From: Cytophagaceae bacterium
GTDB lineage: Bacteria; Bacteroidota; Bacteroidia; Cytophagales; Spirosomataceae
Direction: 5' to 3'
Assembly: GCA_027491195.1 (NCBI GenBank)
Contig: JAIXWQ010000008.1
Span: 124,001-188,000 of the forward strand
Length of the DNA stretch: 64,000 bases
Part shown: piece after piece, positions 33,733-42,930 of the stretch
Numbering within the stretch: the first letter of the stretch is position 1
Layout: the number at the start of each line of letters is the position of its first letter
Notes under the pieces: model-generated
The model's input: only the letters and a program-made list of their open reading frames with translations
What the model was told of the DNA's origin: nothing
The model's database searches: none
Program-made: the position numbers and the translations under genes

Positions 33733-35148
33733 ATGACTACAGGCCTGAAACCATTCATCGGAATTACAGGCGGAATCGGATCCGGCAAATCAACTATTTG
33801 CCGGATTTTTTCGTGTTTAGGCATCCCTGTTTTCGAGGCTGACAAAGCAGCTCGTGAAATTTGTGATCAAGATACGGCCGTAAAAGAAGCGATTATTGCG
33901 GAGTTTGGGCCTAAAGCCTACCTCCCGGATGGAAGCTATAATCGTGCTTGGATAAAGGGTTTACTCCAAAAATACCCAGGCGATGTGGCCCACCTAAATG
34001 CCATCATTCATCCAGCGGTTCGACAAAAAGCAACGGAATGGTTCGCGGCTACTCCTGATGCCCCCTTCTGCTTATACGAATCGGCCCTCATCACACCGCA
34101 AAAGAAACCGGAGCCAATTTCACAAATCATCACGGTGGATGCTCCTTTGAGTGAACGAATTCAAAACATTCAAAAAAGAAGTAACATGAGTTATATGGAA
34201 ACGATGCAAATAATTGACCTGCAACCGAAGCCCAAAAACTATTTATGGGGCGCTGATTTCGTCATTCAAAACGGGAAAAATGATCAAGTTTTTCCACAGG
34301 TGATGCAGATTTTAAAAGCCTTTACTTGCTTCCTATTGCTATTAGTGGGCCCATCTGCATCCGCACAACTTAAAGCGATGACCTTTAATGTCCGCCTTGA
34401 TACGGAATCTGATGGCCTAAATCAATGGAAATACCGGAGCAAACACTGCGGCGAACTTATCCGTTACCACCAGGCGGACATCATCGGTTTACAAGAGGCA
34501 TTTTTACATCAAATAACGGATTTAGAAAAAGAATTACCTGGTTTTGGCTGGTTCGGCAAAGGTCGAGATGATGGCAAAGCGGAAGGAGAATTCTCTGCTT
34601 TAATGTACCGCAAATCAAAGTTTAAATTAATCAAAGAAAGTACATTTTGGCTTTCCGATTCCTGCGACAAAGTAGGCTTTGGCTGGGATGCGGCTTGTCG
34701 CCGTGTGGTGACCTGGGGCCAATTTCAAGAAATAAAAACGGGGAAGAAATTCTTCGTATTTAATACCCATTTCGATCATTTAGGCAAAGTGGCGCGTAGA
34801 GAAAGTGCAAAGCTCGTTTTGCGAAAAATCGCAGAAATTGCTGGCAAAGCTCCAGTCATTTTAACGGGGGATTTCAATGCCACACCTGACGACGAACCGA
34901 TTCAAATCCTAGTAGACCCCAAAAATCCAGCCCGAGTGATTGATACAGAAAAGATTAGCCAAAATGGCCACTATGGCCCCTACAGCTCATTTAATGGATT
35001 CACTAAGGAACAGGAAGGCAAACACATTGACTATGTATTTGTTAAAAACGGGCCTGTCGTATTGCAACATACGACACATAGCGAGACTTGGGAAAACAAA
35101 TATCCGACAGATCATTTCCCGGTGAGCGCGGTGATTAGAATCCCGTAA
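33733..35148 (+). CDS. coaE: Dephospho-CoA kinase fused in frame to an exported-type endonuclease/exonuclease/phosphatase domain
   Basis: A 471-residue frame holding two proteins. Residues 1-190 are a full dephospho-CoA kinase (P-loop GITGGIGSGKST at 10-21, FEADKAARE, NAIIHPAVRQ), the last step of coenzyme A synthesis. Residues 191-212 (MQILKAFTCFLLLLVGPSAS and AQ) look exactly like a signal peptide, and residues 213-471 are an endonuclease/exonuclease/phosphatase domain (MTFNVRLDT, GLQEAFL, LTGDFNATPDDEP, HIDYVF, PTDHFPVSAV). No stop separates them. An internal ATG at 34303 would give a normal 281-residue exported enzyme. Either a true fusion with a buried membrane segment, or two products from nested starts. 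Confidence 0.85.
   Translation: MTTGLKPFIGITGGIGSGKSTICRIFSCLGIPVFEADKAAREICDQDTAVKEAIIAEFGPKAYLPDGSYNRAWIKGLLQKYPGDVAHLNAIIHPAVRQKATEWFAATPDAPFCLYESALITPQKKPEPISQIITVDAPLSERIQNIQKRSNMSYMETMQIIDLQPKPKNYLWGADFVIQNGKNDQVFPQVMQILKAFTCFLLLLVGPSASAQLKAMTFNVRLDTESDGLNQWKYRSKHCGELIRYHQADIIGLQEAFLHQITDLEKELPGFGWFGKGRDDGKAEGEFSALMYRKSKFKLIKESTFWLSDSCDKVGFGWDAACRRVVTWGQFQEIKTGKKFFVFNTHFDHLGKVARRESAKLVLRKIAEIAGKAPVILTGDFNATPDDEPIQILVDPKNPARVIDTEKISQNGHYGPYSSFNGFTKEQEGKHIDYVFVKNGPVVLQHTTHSETWENKYPTDHFPVSAVIRIP
34303..35148 (+). CDS. Possible separate product: exported endonuclease/exonuclease/phosphatase family protein (nested start)
   Basis: Starting from the in-frame ATG at 34303, the product would be a 281-residue protein with an N-terminal signal peptide (cleavage after about SASAQ) and a metal-dependent phosphodiesterase domain of the DNase I/sphingomyelinase fold. 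Residues expected for catalysis are visible: Glu in GLQEA, Asn/His in FNTHFDH, Asp/Asn in TGDFNATP and the terminal Asp-His in TDHFP. Substrates of the family range from nucleic acids to phospholipids. CACAGG lies 2 to 7 bases before the ATG. This is an alternative reading of the 3' part of the coaE fusion. Confidence 0.45.
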   Translation: MQILKAFTCFLLLLVGPSASAQLKAMTFNVRLDTESDGLNQWKYRSKHCGELIRYHQADIIGLQEAFLHQITDLEKELPGFGWFGKGRDDGKAEGEFSALMYRKSKFKLIKESTFWLSDSCDKVGFGWDAACRRVVTWGQFQEIKTGKKFFVFNTHFDHLGKVARRESAKLVLRKIAEIAGKAPVILTGDFNATPDDEPIQILVDPKNPARVIDTEKISQNGHYGPYSSFNGFTKEQEGKHIDYVFVKNGPVVLQHTTHSETWENKYPTDHFPVSAVIRIP

Positions 35149-35152
35149 GGCA

Positions 35153-35184
35153 TTTGGGAATTAAGGCTTAAAAAGGTAAATTTG
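35153..35184 (+). promoter_or_regulatory. Promoter of dnaX (TTTG-N20-TAAATTTG)
   Basis: TTTG at 35153-35156 and TAAATTTG at 35177-35184, separated by 20 bases, match both Bacteroidota promoter elements. The -7 box ends 3 bases before the dnaX ATG at 35188, so the message should be leaderless or nearly so. Confidence 0.6.
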
Positions 35185-35187
35185 ATT

Positions 35188-36978
35188 ATGGAAAATTTCA
35201 TCGTTTCAGCGCGTAAATACCGCCCTACCCTATTTGATTCTGTGGTAGGCCAAAGTCATATTACCACCACCCTCAAGAATGCGATTAAATCGAATCATCT
35301 AGCACAAGCATTTTTGTTTTGTGGTCCTAGAGGTGTGGGAAAAACGACTTGTGCGCGTATTCTTGCGAAGACGATTAATTGCCAAGATCTAGGAGCGGAT
35401 GGTGAAGCCTGCGGAAAATGTTCGTCTTGTCATTCATTTCAAGAAAATACCTCATTAACGATTCACGAGCTTGATGCCGCTTCGAATAACTCTGTTGAAG
35501 ATATTCGCAACCTGATTGATCAAGTTCGCTATCCTCCTCAAAACGGAAAATACAAGATCTACATCATCGATGAGGTTCACATGTTATCGGCTGCTGCCTT
35601 TAACGCCTTTTTAAAAACCTTAGAAGAACCCCCTTCTTATGCTATTTTTATTTTAGCGACGACGGAAAAGCATAAGATTTTGCCTACGATTTTATCTCGT
35701 TGCCAAATCTTTGATTTCAACCGCATCCAGTGGAAAGACATGGCTTCTCACCTGGCGTCTATCGCCAGCAAAGAGGGTATTAATGCAGAGCCTGCTGCCT
35801 TGGAATTGATTTCGATTAAGGCAGATGGGGGACTTCGTGACGCGTTGTCCATGTTTGACTTAAATGTCACCTTCTCGACAGACAATTCGCTAAAACATGC
35901 GGATGTATTGGAGAACCTTCACATTTTAGATAGTGACTATTATTTTAAGTTAACAGATTTCTTTGTTAACCAGCAACATACGGACGCTCTTGTTTTATTA
36001 GACGAGATTATGCGCAAAGGTTTCGATGGACAGCAATTCATCGCGGGACTTTCTGAGCATTTCCGGAATTTATTATTTGCCAAAGATCCGAAGACGCTTG
36101 CCCTTATGGAGTTAAGCGAGGAAAATCGGACAAAATTCCAGGCTCAATGCGCTAAGACGTCTGCTTCCTTCCTACTTTCAGCTATGAATCTTTGTTCTCA
36201 ATGCGAGATTCATTACAAAGCGGCGAAAAATGCCCGTCTTCACGTAGAGCTTACCTTACTTAAGATCAATTATTTGCCGTCGGTCTACCAGCCTGCAGCA
36301 CAACCTGCGGTGGAGGGTGGCGCCGGAAAAAAGTCTGAGAGTAAACCGATAGCTCCGGCTGCGGTTTCCGTGGCCCCTACAACCTCTGCTCCGGTGGTCG
36401 AAGCAACATCACCTACCATTGCACCAGTAGAGGCAGTGGTTGCTCCTACTCCCGCAGCCCCTATTGCACCAGCACCCATTTCGGCGACTCCAGAAATTCC
36501 AGCTCCTAGACCGAGCAGCCATGGATTGCGTAGTGCGAAGAAAGTAGTGACTGCGAATCAATCTGAAAGTGCGGATGAAGCCAGTGTTCAAGGAAAGGCG
36601 CAGCATGAGCCTTTTACTTTTGAGGAGCTGAATTTTGTTTGGACCCAAATCGCCCAAGGATTTAAGCATGGCAATTTCATCAACAAGTATGTGATGATGA
36701 ATCGAGAGATTAGTCTAGTCGATTCAGTGATTCACATGAAGGTGGAGGGCGAAGTACAGATTCAACAATTTAATGACTCCTTGAAGCTGGAATTATTAAC
36801 TCAATTAAGAGAGAAATTGAAAAATGACTCGATTGATTTGAGCTTAGATCTCATTGAAGGTGACGTGTCCGATAAAAAGCTGATTTATACACAATCGGAT
36901 AAATACGAATTCTTATCCCAAAAGCACCCGATTTTAGTGGAAATGAAGCAGAGAATGGGATTGGATCACGAATTTTAA
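35188..36978 (+). CDS. dnaX: DNA polymerase III subunits gamma and tau
   Basis: A 596-residue clamp-loader ATPase. The N-terminal AAA+ domain has FDSVVGQSHITTTLKNAI, Walker A GPRGVGKTT, the zinc module with CGKCSSC, Walker B IYIIDEVHMLS, and LEEPPSYAIFILATTEKHKILPTILSRC. Residues about 370-450 form an Ala/Pro/Val-rich linker, followed by a C-terminal tau-like domain. An upstream TTG at 35182 falls in the -7 box, so the ATG at 35188 (MENFIVSARKYRP) was chosen. Its stop shares TTAA with the stop of convergent proA. A programmed frameshift producing gamma cannot be judged by eye. Confidence 0.96.
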   Translation: MENFIVSARKYRPTLFDSVVGQSHITTTLKNAIKSNHLAQAFLFCGPRGVGKTTCARILAKTINCQDLGADGEACGKCSSCHSFQENTSLTIHELDAASNNSVEDIRNLIDQVRYPPQNGKYKIYIIDEVHMLSAAAFNAFLKTLEEPPSYAIFILATTEKHKILPTILSRCQIFDFNRIQWKDMASHLASIASKEGINAEPAALELISIKADGGLRDALSMFDLNVTFSTDNSLKHADVLENLHILDSDYYFKLTDFFVNQQHTDALVLLDEIMRKGFDGQQFIAGLSEHFRNLLFAKDPKTLALMELSEENRTKFQAQCAKTSASFLLSAMNLCSQCEIHYKAAKNARLHVELTLLKINYLPSVYQPAAQPAVEGGAGKKSESKPIAPAAVSVAPTTSAPVVEATSPTIAPVEAVVAPTPAAPIAPAPISATPEIPAPRPSSHGLRSAKKVVTANQSESADEASVQGKAQHEPFTFEELNFVWTQIAQGFKHGNFINKYVMMNREISLVDSVIHMKVEGEVQIQQFNDSLKLELLTQLREKLKNDSIDLSLDLIEGDVSDKKLIYTQSDKYEFLSQKHPILVEMKQRMGLDHEF

Positions 36979-38222
36979 CGGATTTGGCCCTGGCCTTTAC
37001 CAATCCATTTTTCTGTCACTAATTTCTCCAATGCAAAGGGCCCGCGGGCGTGCAATTTTTGAGTAGAAATTCCGATTTCAGCTCCAAGACCAAATTGTCC
37101 ACCATCCGTAAATCGGGTAGACGCGTTCCAATACACAGCAGCTGCATCTACAGCCGATAGGAAATAGTTAGCTTCCGATTCATCCGATGTGATAATTGCT
37201 TCGGAATGTCGCGAAGAATAAGTAGCAATATGGGCGAGCGCTTCAGAGAAATCATCTACTACCTTGATGGAGCAAGCAAAATCTAAGAATTCGCGACCAA
37301 AATCAGCCTCTGCTGCCTTCTCCAGTAAAGGGTAACCTACCGACTCCAAAATCGCATAGGACGATTCATCCGCATATACTTTAACCGCGTGTGCTGTAAA
37401 CGGCTCCCTCACTTGAGCTAAGAATTCCGACGCAATGGAACGGTGTAATACAATGGTATCCAATGAATTACAGACAGAAGGACGAGAGACTTTGGCATTC
37501 ACCACTACCTCCACCGCCATCTTCAAACCTGCAGATTCGGCCACATAGGTATGACAAACCCCTGCCCCCGTTTCTATGGTAGGAACTAAAGATTCTTTTC
37601 TCACGCGCTGAATCAAGGCTTCAGAGCCACGAGGAATAAGTACATCAATGTATTTAACCGCCGTTAATAAAGTAGAGACTAATTCACGGTCAGTCGGCAT
37701 CAAGTAGACCACATCCGTTGAAATCCCTTGCTGCGTTAAGGCTTGATGAACGATATCCACTAAAATGGTATTCGTATGAAAGGCATCTGAACCACCTCGT
37801 AAAACCGCCGCATTTCCGGAACGGATACATAGCGCAGCCACGTCAATGGTCACATTAGGTCTAGATTCAAAAATAACGCCAACCACTCCTAGGGGCACCG
37901 TTATTTTTGTTAATTCCAATCCATTAGGAAGCGTTTTTTGTGATAAAATATGGCCTGCAGGATCTGGCAATTGAGTCACCGAAATCACACTTTCCACTAA
38001 ATCGACTAATCTTTCTGGCGTTAACTTCAGTCGATCAAGCATGGGATGATCTACCGACATTTGATCTAAGTCCTTTTGATTTTCCTGCAAGATTTCTACC
38101 GACTTTTCCTGAATTAATAGGGCCATATGACGAAGAATCGCATTCCTAGTCTCCCCACTAGCCATCGCTAAAGAGGCCGCAGCTGAACGGGTACGTTGAA
38201 ATTGAGCAATAATCGTAGACAT
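36975..38222 (-). CDS. proA: Glutamate-5-semialdehyde dehydrogenase
   Basis: A 415-residue gamma-glutamyl phosphate reductase of proline synthesis, reducing glutamyl-5-phosphate with NADPH. Seen are GVIFESRPNVTIDVAALCIRSGNAAVLRGG, the nucleophilic Cys in VSRPSVCNSLDTIVLH, and TDGGQFGLGAEIGISTQKLHARGPFAL near the C terminus. proB is not next to it in this window. It starts 1 base after the CotH gene stop, so it is the last member of the long minus-strand run. The stop overlaps dnaX by 4 bases. Confidence 0.96.
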   Translation of the reverse strand: MSTIIAQFQRTRSAAASLAMASGETRNAILRHMALLIQEKSVEILQENQKDLDQMSVDHPMLDRLKLTPERLVDLVESVISVTQLPDPAGHILSQKTLPNGLELTKITVPLGVVGVIFESRPNVTIDVAALCIRSGNAAVLRGGSDAFHTNTILVDIVHQALTQQGISTDVVYLMPTDRELVSTLLTAVKYIDVLIPRGSEALIQRVRKESLVPTIETGAGVCHTYVAESAGLKMAVEVVVNAKVSRPSVCNSLDTIVLHRSIASEFLAQVREPFTAHAVKVYADESSYAILESVGYPLLEKAAEADFGREFLDFACSIKVVDDFSEALAHIATYSSRHSEAIITSDESEANYFLSAVDAAAVYWNASTRFTDGGQFGLGAEIGISTQKLHARGPFALEKLVTEKWIGKGQGQIR

Positions 38223-38223
38223 A

Positions 38224-39879
38224 TTAATTCGAAATGGTTAACCTTAATTTTTGACTTGATTCTTCTGTTGCATTCCATTGAAACAGATAAGATCCGGCAG
38301 GTAGGCTGGAGAAATCTAATGTATAAATCTGCTCCCCTGACCCAAAATTAAGGCTTTTTGAGCTAATTAACACACGTCCTTGCAGATCAAGTACCTGGTA
38401 ATTGACTTCGGCTGATTTGGAAAGAGTAAATCGCCAAGTAAAAAGTCCTTTGGACGGATTAGGATACACCAGAGAAGGCAATTCAACCTGTTCATTGCCC
38501 AGTATGGGACTATCAAAAAGAGCCATTTGGGCATCTAACCAAGTTAATCGTCCTTGTATCCAATTTTTCAACCAATTCACCTCATCCGTCAAGCTTGATC
38601 CAACATAATAATTAGGCCAGATTTTACGACCCATCAATTGGTATTTTTGGAAATTTCGCGTTAAAGGCTCTTTTAGAACCACCTGAGCTGAATCGATCGT
38701 CGAATTTAAGGTATTTGTATTTAGAAAAGAGGATCTTACTTCTTTCCAACGCGTCGCCAACGCTTTCCTAAAATTAGCATCTTGAATTAATTTATTCCAC
38801 CAAAAAGGCACTTGCCAATAATCATTTTTACCCCCATCATTCTCCATCGCCTTGTACACAAAGCCATTCGTCATCCAACCATTTAAGTAATCTGCATTCC
38901 CAAAAGCAATATTAAAATCCCAAGCCGGTCCCATTTTAATTTTACCCCCTAAAGACTCTTTGTCTTTATATAAATAGGTACTTAAGCGAAAGCCATCCAC
39001 GTTACGCGTAACTTCATTCAAGATGAAAAAATTCACGAAGGAGGGCATGTCCATTATATCTCTAAAACTCGCTTTCGGATCATTCATGTCCTCTGTCATG
39101 AGTTTACGTTCCCAGGTATTGATGTAATCCCGTATGTAAATCAATTGCTGCTGAGTGATAATCCCGTATTTAGGGTATTCAATCTGAAACTCACATTTCT
39201 GAGTAGCGGTAATACCAGAGGTATAATTACTCTTCCATGAAGTGGAAGGCGAACCACTCGACTTATCTATTTTCAATAAATACCCACCTGTTACATCATC
39301 TCCCGAATTTTCTGTCGGGTATAGATCAGAGATAGGCACGCGATTTTTTCCCTGCTTAATTTTCTCCATGAGGACGTATACACCTCGGTATTCGTCATTA
39401 ATGATTAATTCAACAAATTTAGTTTTGCTATTTAATACGCCCAGACGCCCTGCGATCATTTGCGCTAAAAAATCACGCATAAAGGAGCGGTCATTATAGG
39501 AGGCATTTAACACCCAATCCGTCTCCTCCGGCATCTGAACAAGGGACATTTTTTTAGCATTCACCCCTGATGTATCCGTCCAAATTTCAATCCCATACGG
39601 CTTTTTAACATAACCAGGTAGGAAAATAAAATCAGCTTGAGAAGTCGAACCCCTAAACTCAATTCCGGCAATCGTAGTAAGGGTAGGCGTCGAAGAAACT
39701 TGATTTAATTGCCCAACCCCTTTATCAAAAATTTCCATCACCACTGGAATCTTAGGTTCATCCTGAATAACCCTAGAATTTGTGTTGATGCGAAGAATGG
39801 GCAGGTTAGAGACGCTGAGACTTTGGCCTACTAAAAGAGCAGGCAACAGCAGCCAAAAAAAGAATAGGCATTTTTTCAT
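38224..39879 (-). CDS. CotH kinase-family protein with T9SS type A sorting domain
   Basis: A 551-residue secreted protein with a signal peptide (MKKCLFFFWLLLPALLVGQ). The central CotH domain contains GVYVLMEKIKQGKNR, GGYLLKIDKSSG and NEVTRNVDGFRLSTYLYKDKE followed by KMGPAWDFNIAFGN, matching the spore-coat kinase-like fold. The last 80 or so residues start LVYPNPSKGLFTWRF and end in a Lys-Leu-Arg-containing tail, the type A C-terminal domain recognised by the type IX secretion system, so the protein should reach the cell surface. It lies directly after the 1005-residue barrel protein gene (no gap) and 1 base before proA. Confidence 0.9.
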   Translation of the reverse strand: MKKCLFFFWLLLPALLVGQSLSVSNLPILRINTNSRVIQDEPKIPVVMEIFDKGVGQLNQVSSTPTLTTIAGIEFRGSTSQADFIFLPGYVKKPYGIEIWTDTSGVNAKKMSLVQMPEETDWVLNASYNDRSFMRDFLAQMIAGRLGVLNSKTKFVELIINDEYRGVYVLMEKIKQGKNRVPISDLYPTENSGDDVTGGYLLKIDKSSGSPSTSWKSNYTSGITATQKCEFQIEYPKYGIITQQQLIYIRDYINTWERKLMTEDMNDPKASFRDIMDMPSFVNFFILNEVTRNVDGFRLSTYLYKDKESLGGKIKMGPAWDFNIAFGNADYLNGWMTNGFVYKAMENDGGKNDYWQVPFWWNKLIQDANFRKALATRWKEVRSSFLNTNTLNSTIDSAQVVLKEPLTRNFQKYQLMGRKIWPNYYVGSSLTDEVNWLKNWIQGRLTWLDAQMALFDSPILGNEQVELPSLVYPNPSKGLFTWRFTLSKSAEVNYQVLDLQGRVLISSKSLNFGSGEQIYTLDFSSLPAGSYLFQWNATEESSQKLRLTISN

Positions 39880-42800
39880 TTAAAAGTCGTATCCCAGAGT
39901 TAAATAGGTCACTGGAGATTTCACTTCCTTATTTTCTAGACCAAACGCATAATCAAACTTCACAAAGTACCCAAACACATTCGCACGTGCCCCCATTCCG
40001 TAGCCCATTAAAAAAGGATTACGAAAATCTGTGACGGTCGCTTGGAAGGGGTTCGTATTCCCGCCATACACATTGGTATTGAATCCATTTGATTTTTCAA
40101 AAGGACTGGAGCCCGTCCAGGCAGTTCCTACATCCGTGAATCCGACCAATTGTAGGGAATTCAAAAAAGAAGAAGACTCAACAGACATTAAGGACTTAAC
40201 AGGCATTCTCAATTCGACGTTTAACAATAAATGACTGTTGCCACTCAATTTATTATAGGAGAATCCACGCAATGGGGCGATAAATTCACTCATGAAAATA
40301 TCCCGATTCGCTAATCCCTGAGTCCCCAAAGGAGTTTCCTGCGTTCTAGTTTCTGCTTTATTAAACAACCAATTATCCACCCCGCCTAACATAGAAGCTG
40401 GAGCGGAAGAGCCCACTTGGTGCGAGGCAGAAAACCGCGTCGCCACATAAAATGAATTGGATATTTTTTTATAGTAGCGGGTGTCCAAAACCAAGCGAAT
40501 AAATTCCCCCGACTTCTCAACTGCCGTATTTGCCTCAGCACTGACACTGAATCGTAAACCAGTCCTTAGATTCTCTCCTGCCGGTATCGTATGATCGTAG
40601 ACATAATTTACTTGCGCACCGGCGTAACCGATATAATCCTCAGGACTGGACAAAGTGTATTGACTAAACAACCGATTTGTTCGGTACATTCCCGTCATAG
40701 TCAATCTACTGAGTAAGCTGAAGGGATAACTGGCACTCAGCGCAAATCGATTATAACGTATTTTTTGAATTTCTGATTCCGTGTCTTGACCCAGCACTTT
40801 CCGATCATAGCGGAATGTCCAATCTAGCTTATTAGCTAGGTAATTGTATTCCCCCCAAAGATCTGTATTACGCAGATTCGCCGCTAAAAATATTCCTGCC
40901 TTGAATAGGTGGTTTTCGAGTAAATCATTTGCCTTCAACTCATAAGCATAGCCTAATCCTCGAATGGGATCTGATTTGAATAGCCCCTCTGAACTATTCA
41001 TCACAAAAGAACTTTCATAATCATAGGGCCCTATCAACTTCCCTGGCTCTCTTTTCAATCGAATGCTTTGCTGTCTCTCGAGTCGAGCACGTCTTTGTTT
41101 TTTAGCCGCATCTGTAGTTTCAATAGCAGGCGTTTCCAGACTCGCTTGCACCACCGGATCTAGGATGGTAGGTATCCAGGCTGAATTCGTTAGTTCGTCA
41201 ATACTCGACCAAGAATAACGCGCGATTTTGTCTGTCAATATGGTATTCTCCTTACTAGAGATTCCCGTAGGGGAAATTTCAAATTGATCCCAAGCCACAG
41301 AGCGCAAAGCCATTTGCTGGAAGGAGGTATCCGCTAGATTAAATCGGATGAGTCGGTTACCTTGACTTTGGGAATGTAAAAAATAGGCAATCGAATCCGA
41401 GCGAAACTGAAAATTAGACACTTTACCCGAGGTTGAAAAAAGGCGTATCGGATTCTCAGGCTCTTCTGGATTATAGATAAATGCAGAGGAGAATGGGGCT
41501 GCAGGCGCAGGCAAGGAATCAATGTACCGATCGCTTACATACAAAATGCGGTTATCAGGCAATAAACGAGCCTCCGTTTCATCAAAAGCATCCTTCGTGA
41601 TCAGATTTAGGCGATTGCGCTTTACATCATACATCCCTACATCCACTTGGCCTTTTTCCAAAACACGTACCAACATCTTCGTTCCATTCGGATTCATCTC
41701 CATCGATAAATAGGACAGATTCGCGATCTTCTTTTTTTGATCACCCGTGCTGCGGCCATTTTTGTCAACTTGGAACGTTTTTAACCACGTGAATCCTTGA
41801 TCTGAAAACAAAACATGCAACTGATTTTTACCGCTCCAAGACAATAATGGGCCTTTACCTGCAGACAAGCGATTGACCTCTTTCAAGCCTGACTGCAAAA
41901 TTACCTGTGACTTTTTCGAAGCAAGCGTATGTAAATGAACACTGAAACGTCCGGATTCATCACTTACCCACACCTCGTGCAATCCATCTGGGCTCATCCG
42001 ATGCGATTGAATTCCGGCAGGCGTACCCGCGAAATCATCCGTAGAGAATACTTTTTGAGAATTTACTTCCAGCTGCTTCGCATCGTTTAAATAATAGTCA
42101 AACCATTCCTTTAAAAACTTCGAGAAGGGCTTCCTAATCGTACTAGCTACACTTGACTGCTCACTCCGTATAATCCGAGTCAAATTCAAAATATTACCAA
42201 TGGCTTGTCTCCCATACGTGCTTGCGATATAGGACCAAATCGATTGCCCTAGTAGCTCCGCTTCCTTACCTTTCGCTAATGGCAGTTTTCGAATCTTATT
42301 TTCACTGATGATTTGGTAGGTAAAACGGCGCATTTCTGGTGAATCCCCTGTAGCAATATAGGCGGCCATCCCTAAAACGTACCAATCAGATAAGTTTAAC
42401 AATAACGAATTTTGTAATACATCCTTTACACTTCCGCCATAGAGCAGGTCGTGCAAGTAGACACGCACCACTTGTTTCGTTAATTCTTGCTTAAATGAAT
42501 ATAAATTATCCTTAAAGGGGATTTCGAGACGGAATTTAGAGAGGTTTTCACTGTCCACCTCTTTCGCATCACTCAGCGATATTCCACTGTTACTTTGTAA
42601 CCACGATTCGTGGTTAGGGTAGATAAAAATTTTGACTTTTTGTACTGGAGAATAAGAAATCAGTTCCGTAATTCGAACAAAATCCGCTTCTAAATAGGTT
42701 AGCGTTGACTTAGCTAATGGCTCGTCCTTATCCAGGTAATAGACCTCGTAATTCGAACTTGCCACATATTTCCAGGCAAATTTCTGGTATTGAATGCGGT

Positions 42801-42897
42801 GATTCTCTTCTATCCATTGCGAATTCTGCGCTTTAAGCTGATTATAGCTGAAAGACAGAAGCAGTAGAACGGCGAAAAAGAATTTTACACTACGCAT
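39880..42897 (-). CDS. Large outer-membrane beta-barrel protein with degenerate peptidase and TolB-like domains
   Basis: A 1005-residue exported protein (signal MRSVKFFFAVLLLLSFSYNQLKA). Three parts are visible. The N-terminal region (about 25-270) resembles the peptidase_MA arrangement, but the HExxH zinc motif is not present (the helix reads FKQELTKQVVRVYLHDLLYGG). A TolB-like WD40 propeller (about 285-560) has repeated MSPDG, EMNPNGTKMLVRVL and NRILYVSDR motifs. The C-terminal 350 residues are an Omp85/surface-antigen-like barrel ending in aromatic YLTLGYDF. Cytophagales members are usually left as hypothetical or TolB-like. A -7 box lies 20 bases upstream. Confidence 0.8.
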   Translation of the reverse strand: MRSVKFFFAVLLLLSFSYNQLKAQNSQWIEENHRIQYQKFAWKYVASSNYEVYYLDKDEPLAKSTLTYLEADFVRITELISYSPVQKVKIFIYPNHESWLQSNSGISLSDAKEVDSENLSKFRLEIPFKDNLYSFKQELTKQVVRVYLHDLLYGGSVKDVLQNSLLLNLSDWYVLGMAAYIATGDSPEMRRFTYQIISENKIRKLPLAKGKEAELLGQSIWSYIASTYGRQAIGNILNLTRIIRSEQSSVASTIRKPFSKFLKEWFDYYLNDAKQLEVNSQKVFSTDDFAGTPAGIQSHRMSPDGLHEVWVSDESGRFSVHLHTLASKKSQVILQSGLKEVNRLSAGKGPLLSWSGKNQLHVLFSDQGFTWLKTFQVDKNGRSTGDQKKKIANLSYLSMEMNPNGTKMLVRVLEKGQVDVGMYDVKRNRLNLITKDAFDETEARLLPDNRILYVSDRYIDSLPAPAAPFSSAFIYNPEEPENPIRLFSTSGKVSNFQFRSDSIAYFLHSQSQGNRLIRFNLADTSFQQMALRSVAWDQFEISPTGISSKENTILTDKIARYSWSSIDELTNSAWIPTILDPVVQASLETPAIETTDAAKKQRRARLERQQSIRLKREPGKLIGPYDYESSFVMNSSEGLFKSDPIRGLGYAYELKANDLLENHLFKAGIFLAANLRNTDLWGEYNYLANKLDWTFRYDRKVLGQDTESEIQKIRYNRFALSASYPFSLLSRLTMTGMYRTNRLFSQYTLSSPEDYIGYAGAQVNYVYDHTIPAGENLRTGLRFSVSAEANTAVEKSGEFIRLVLDTRYYKKISNSFYVATRFSASHQVGSSAPASMLGGVDNWLFNKAETRTQETPLGTQGLANRDIFMSEFIAPLRGFSYNKLSGNSHLLLNVELRMPVKSLMSVESSSFLNSLQLVGFTDVGTAWTGSSPFEKSNGFNTNVYGGNTNPFQATVTDFRNPFLMGYGMGARANVFGYFVKFDYAFGLENKEVKSPVTYLTLGYDF

Positions 42898-42917
42898 TTG
42901 GCCAAAGACTTTAAAAC

Positions 42918-42925
42918 CAAATTTA
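42918..42925 (-). promoter_or_regulatory. -7 box (TAAATTTG) for the barrel-CotH-proA genes
   Basis: TAAATTTG on the minus strand, 20 bases before the ATG at 42897, in the 33-base gap after the FAD oxidoreductase. It would give the three distal genes their own promoter within the long minus-strand run. Confidence 0.45.
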
Positions 42926-42930
42926 CTGAT

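Noticed and set aside
34295-34325. Possible frameshift or homopolymer error at the CoaE-nuclease junction (ATTTTAAAA)
   Set aside because: Removing one T would create a CoaE stop, but it would also put the nuclease frame out of phase with the ATG at 34303 and leave it with no start. The present sequence keeps both domains readable, so a true fusion or nested start is preferred.
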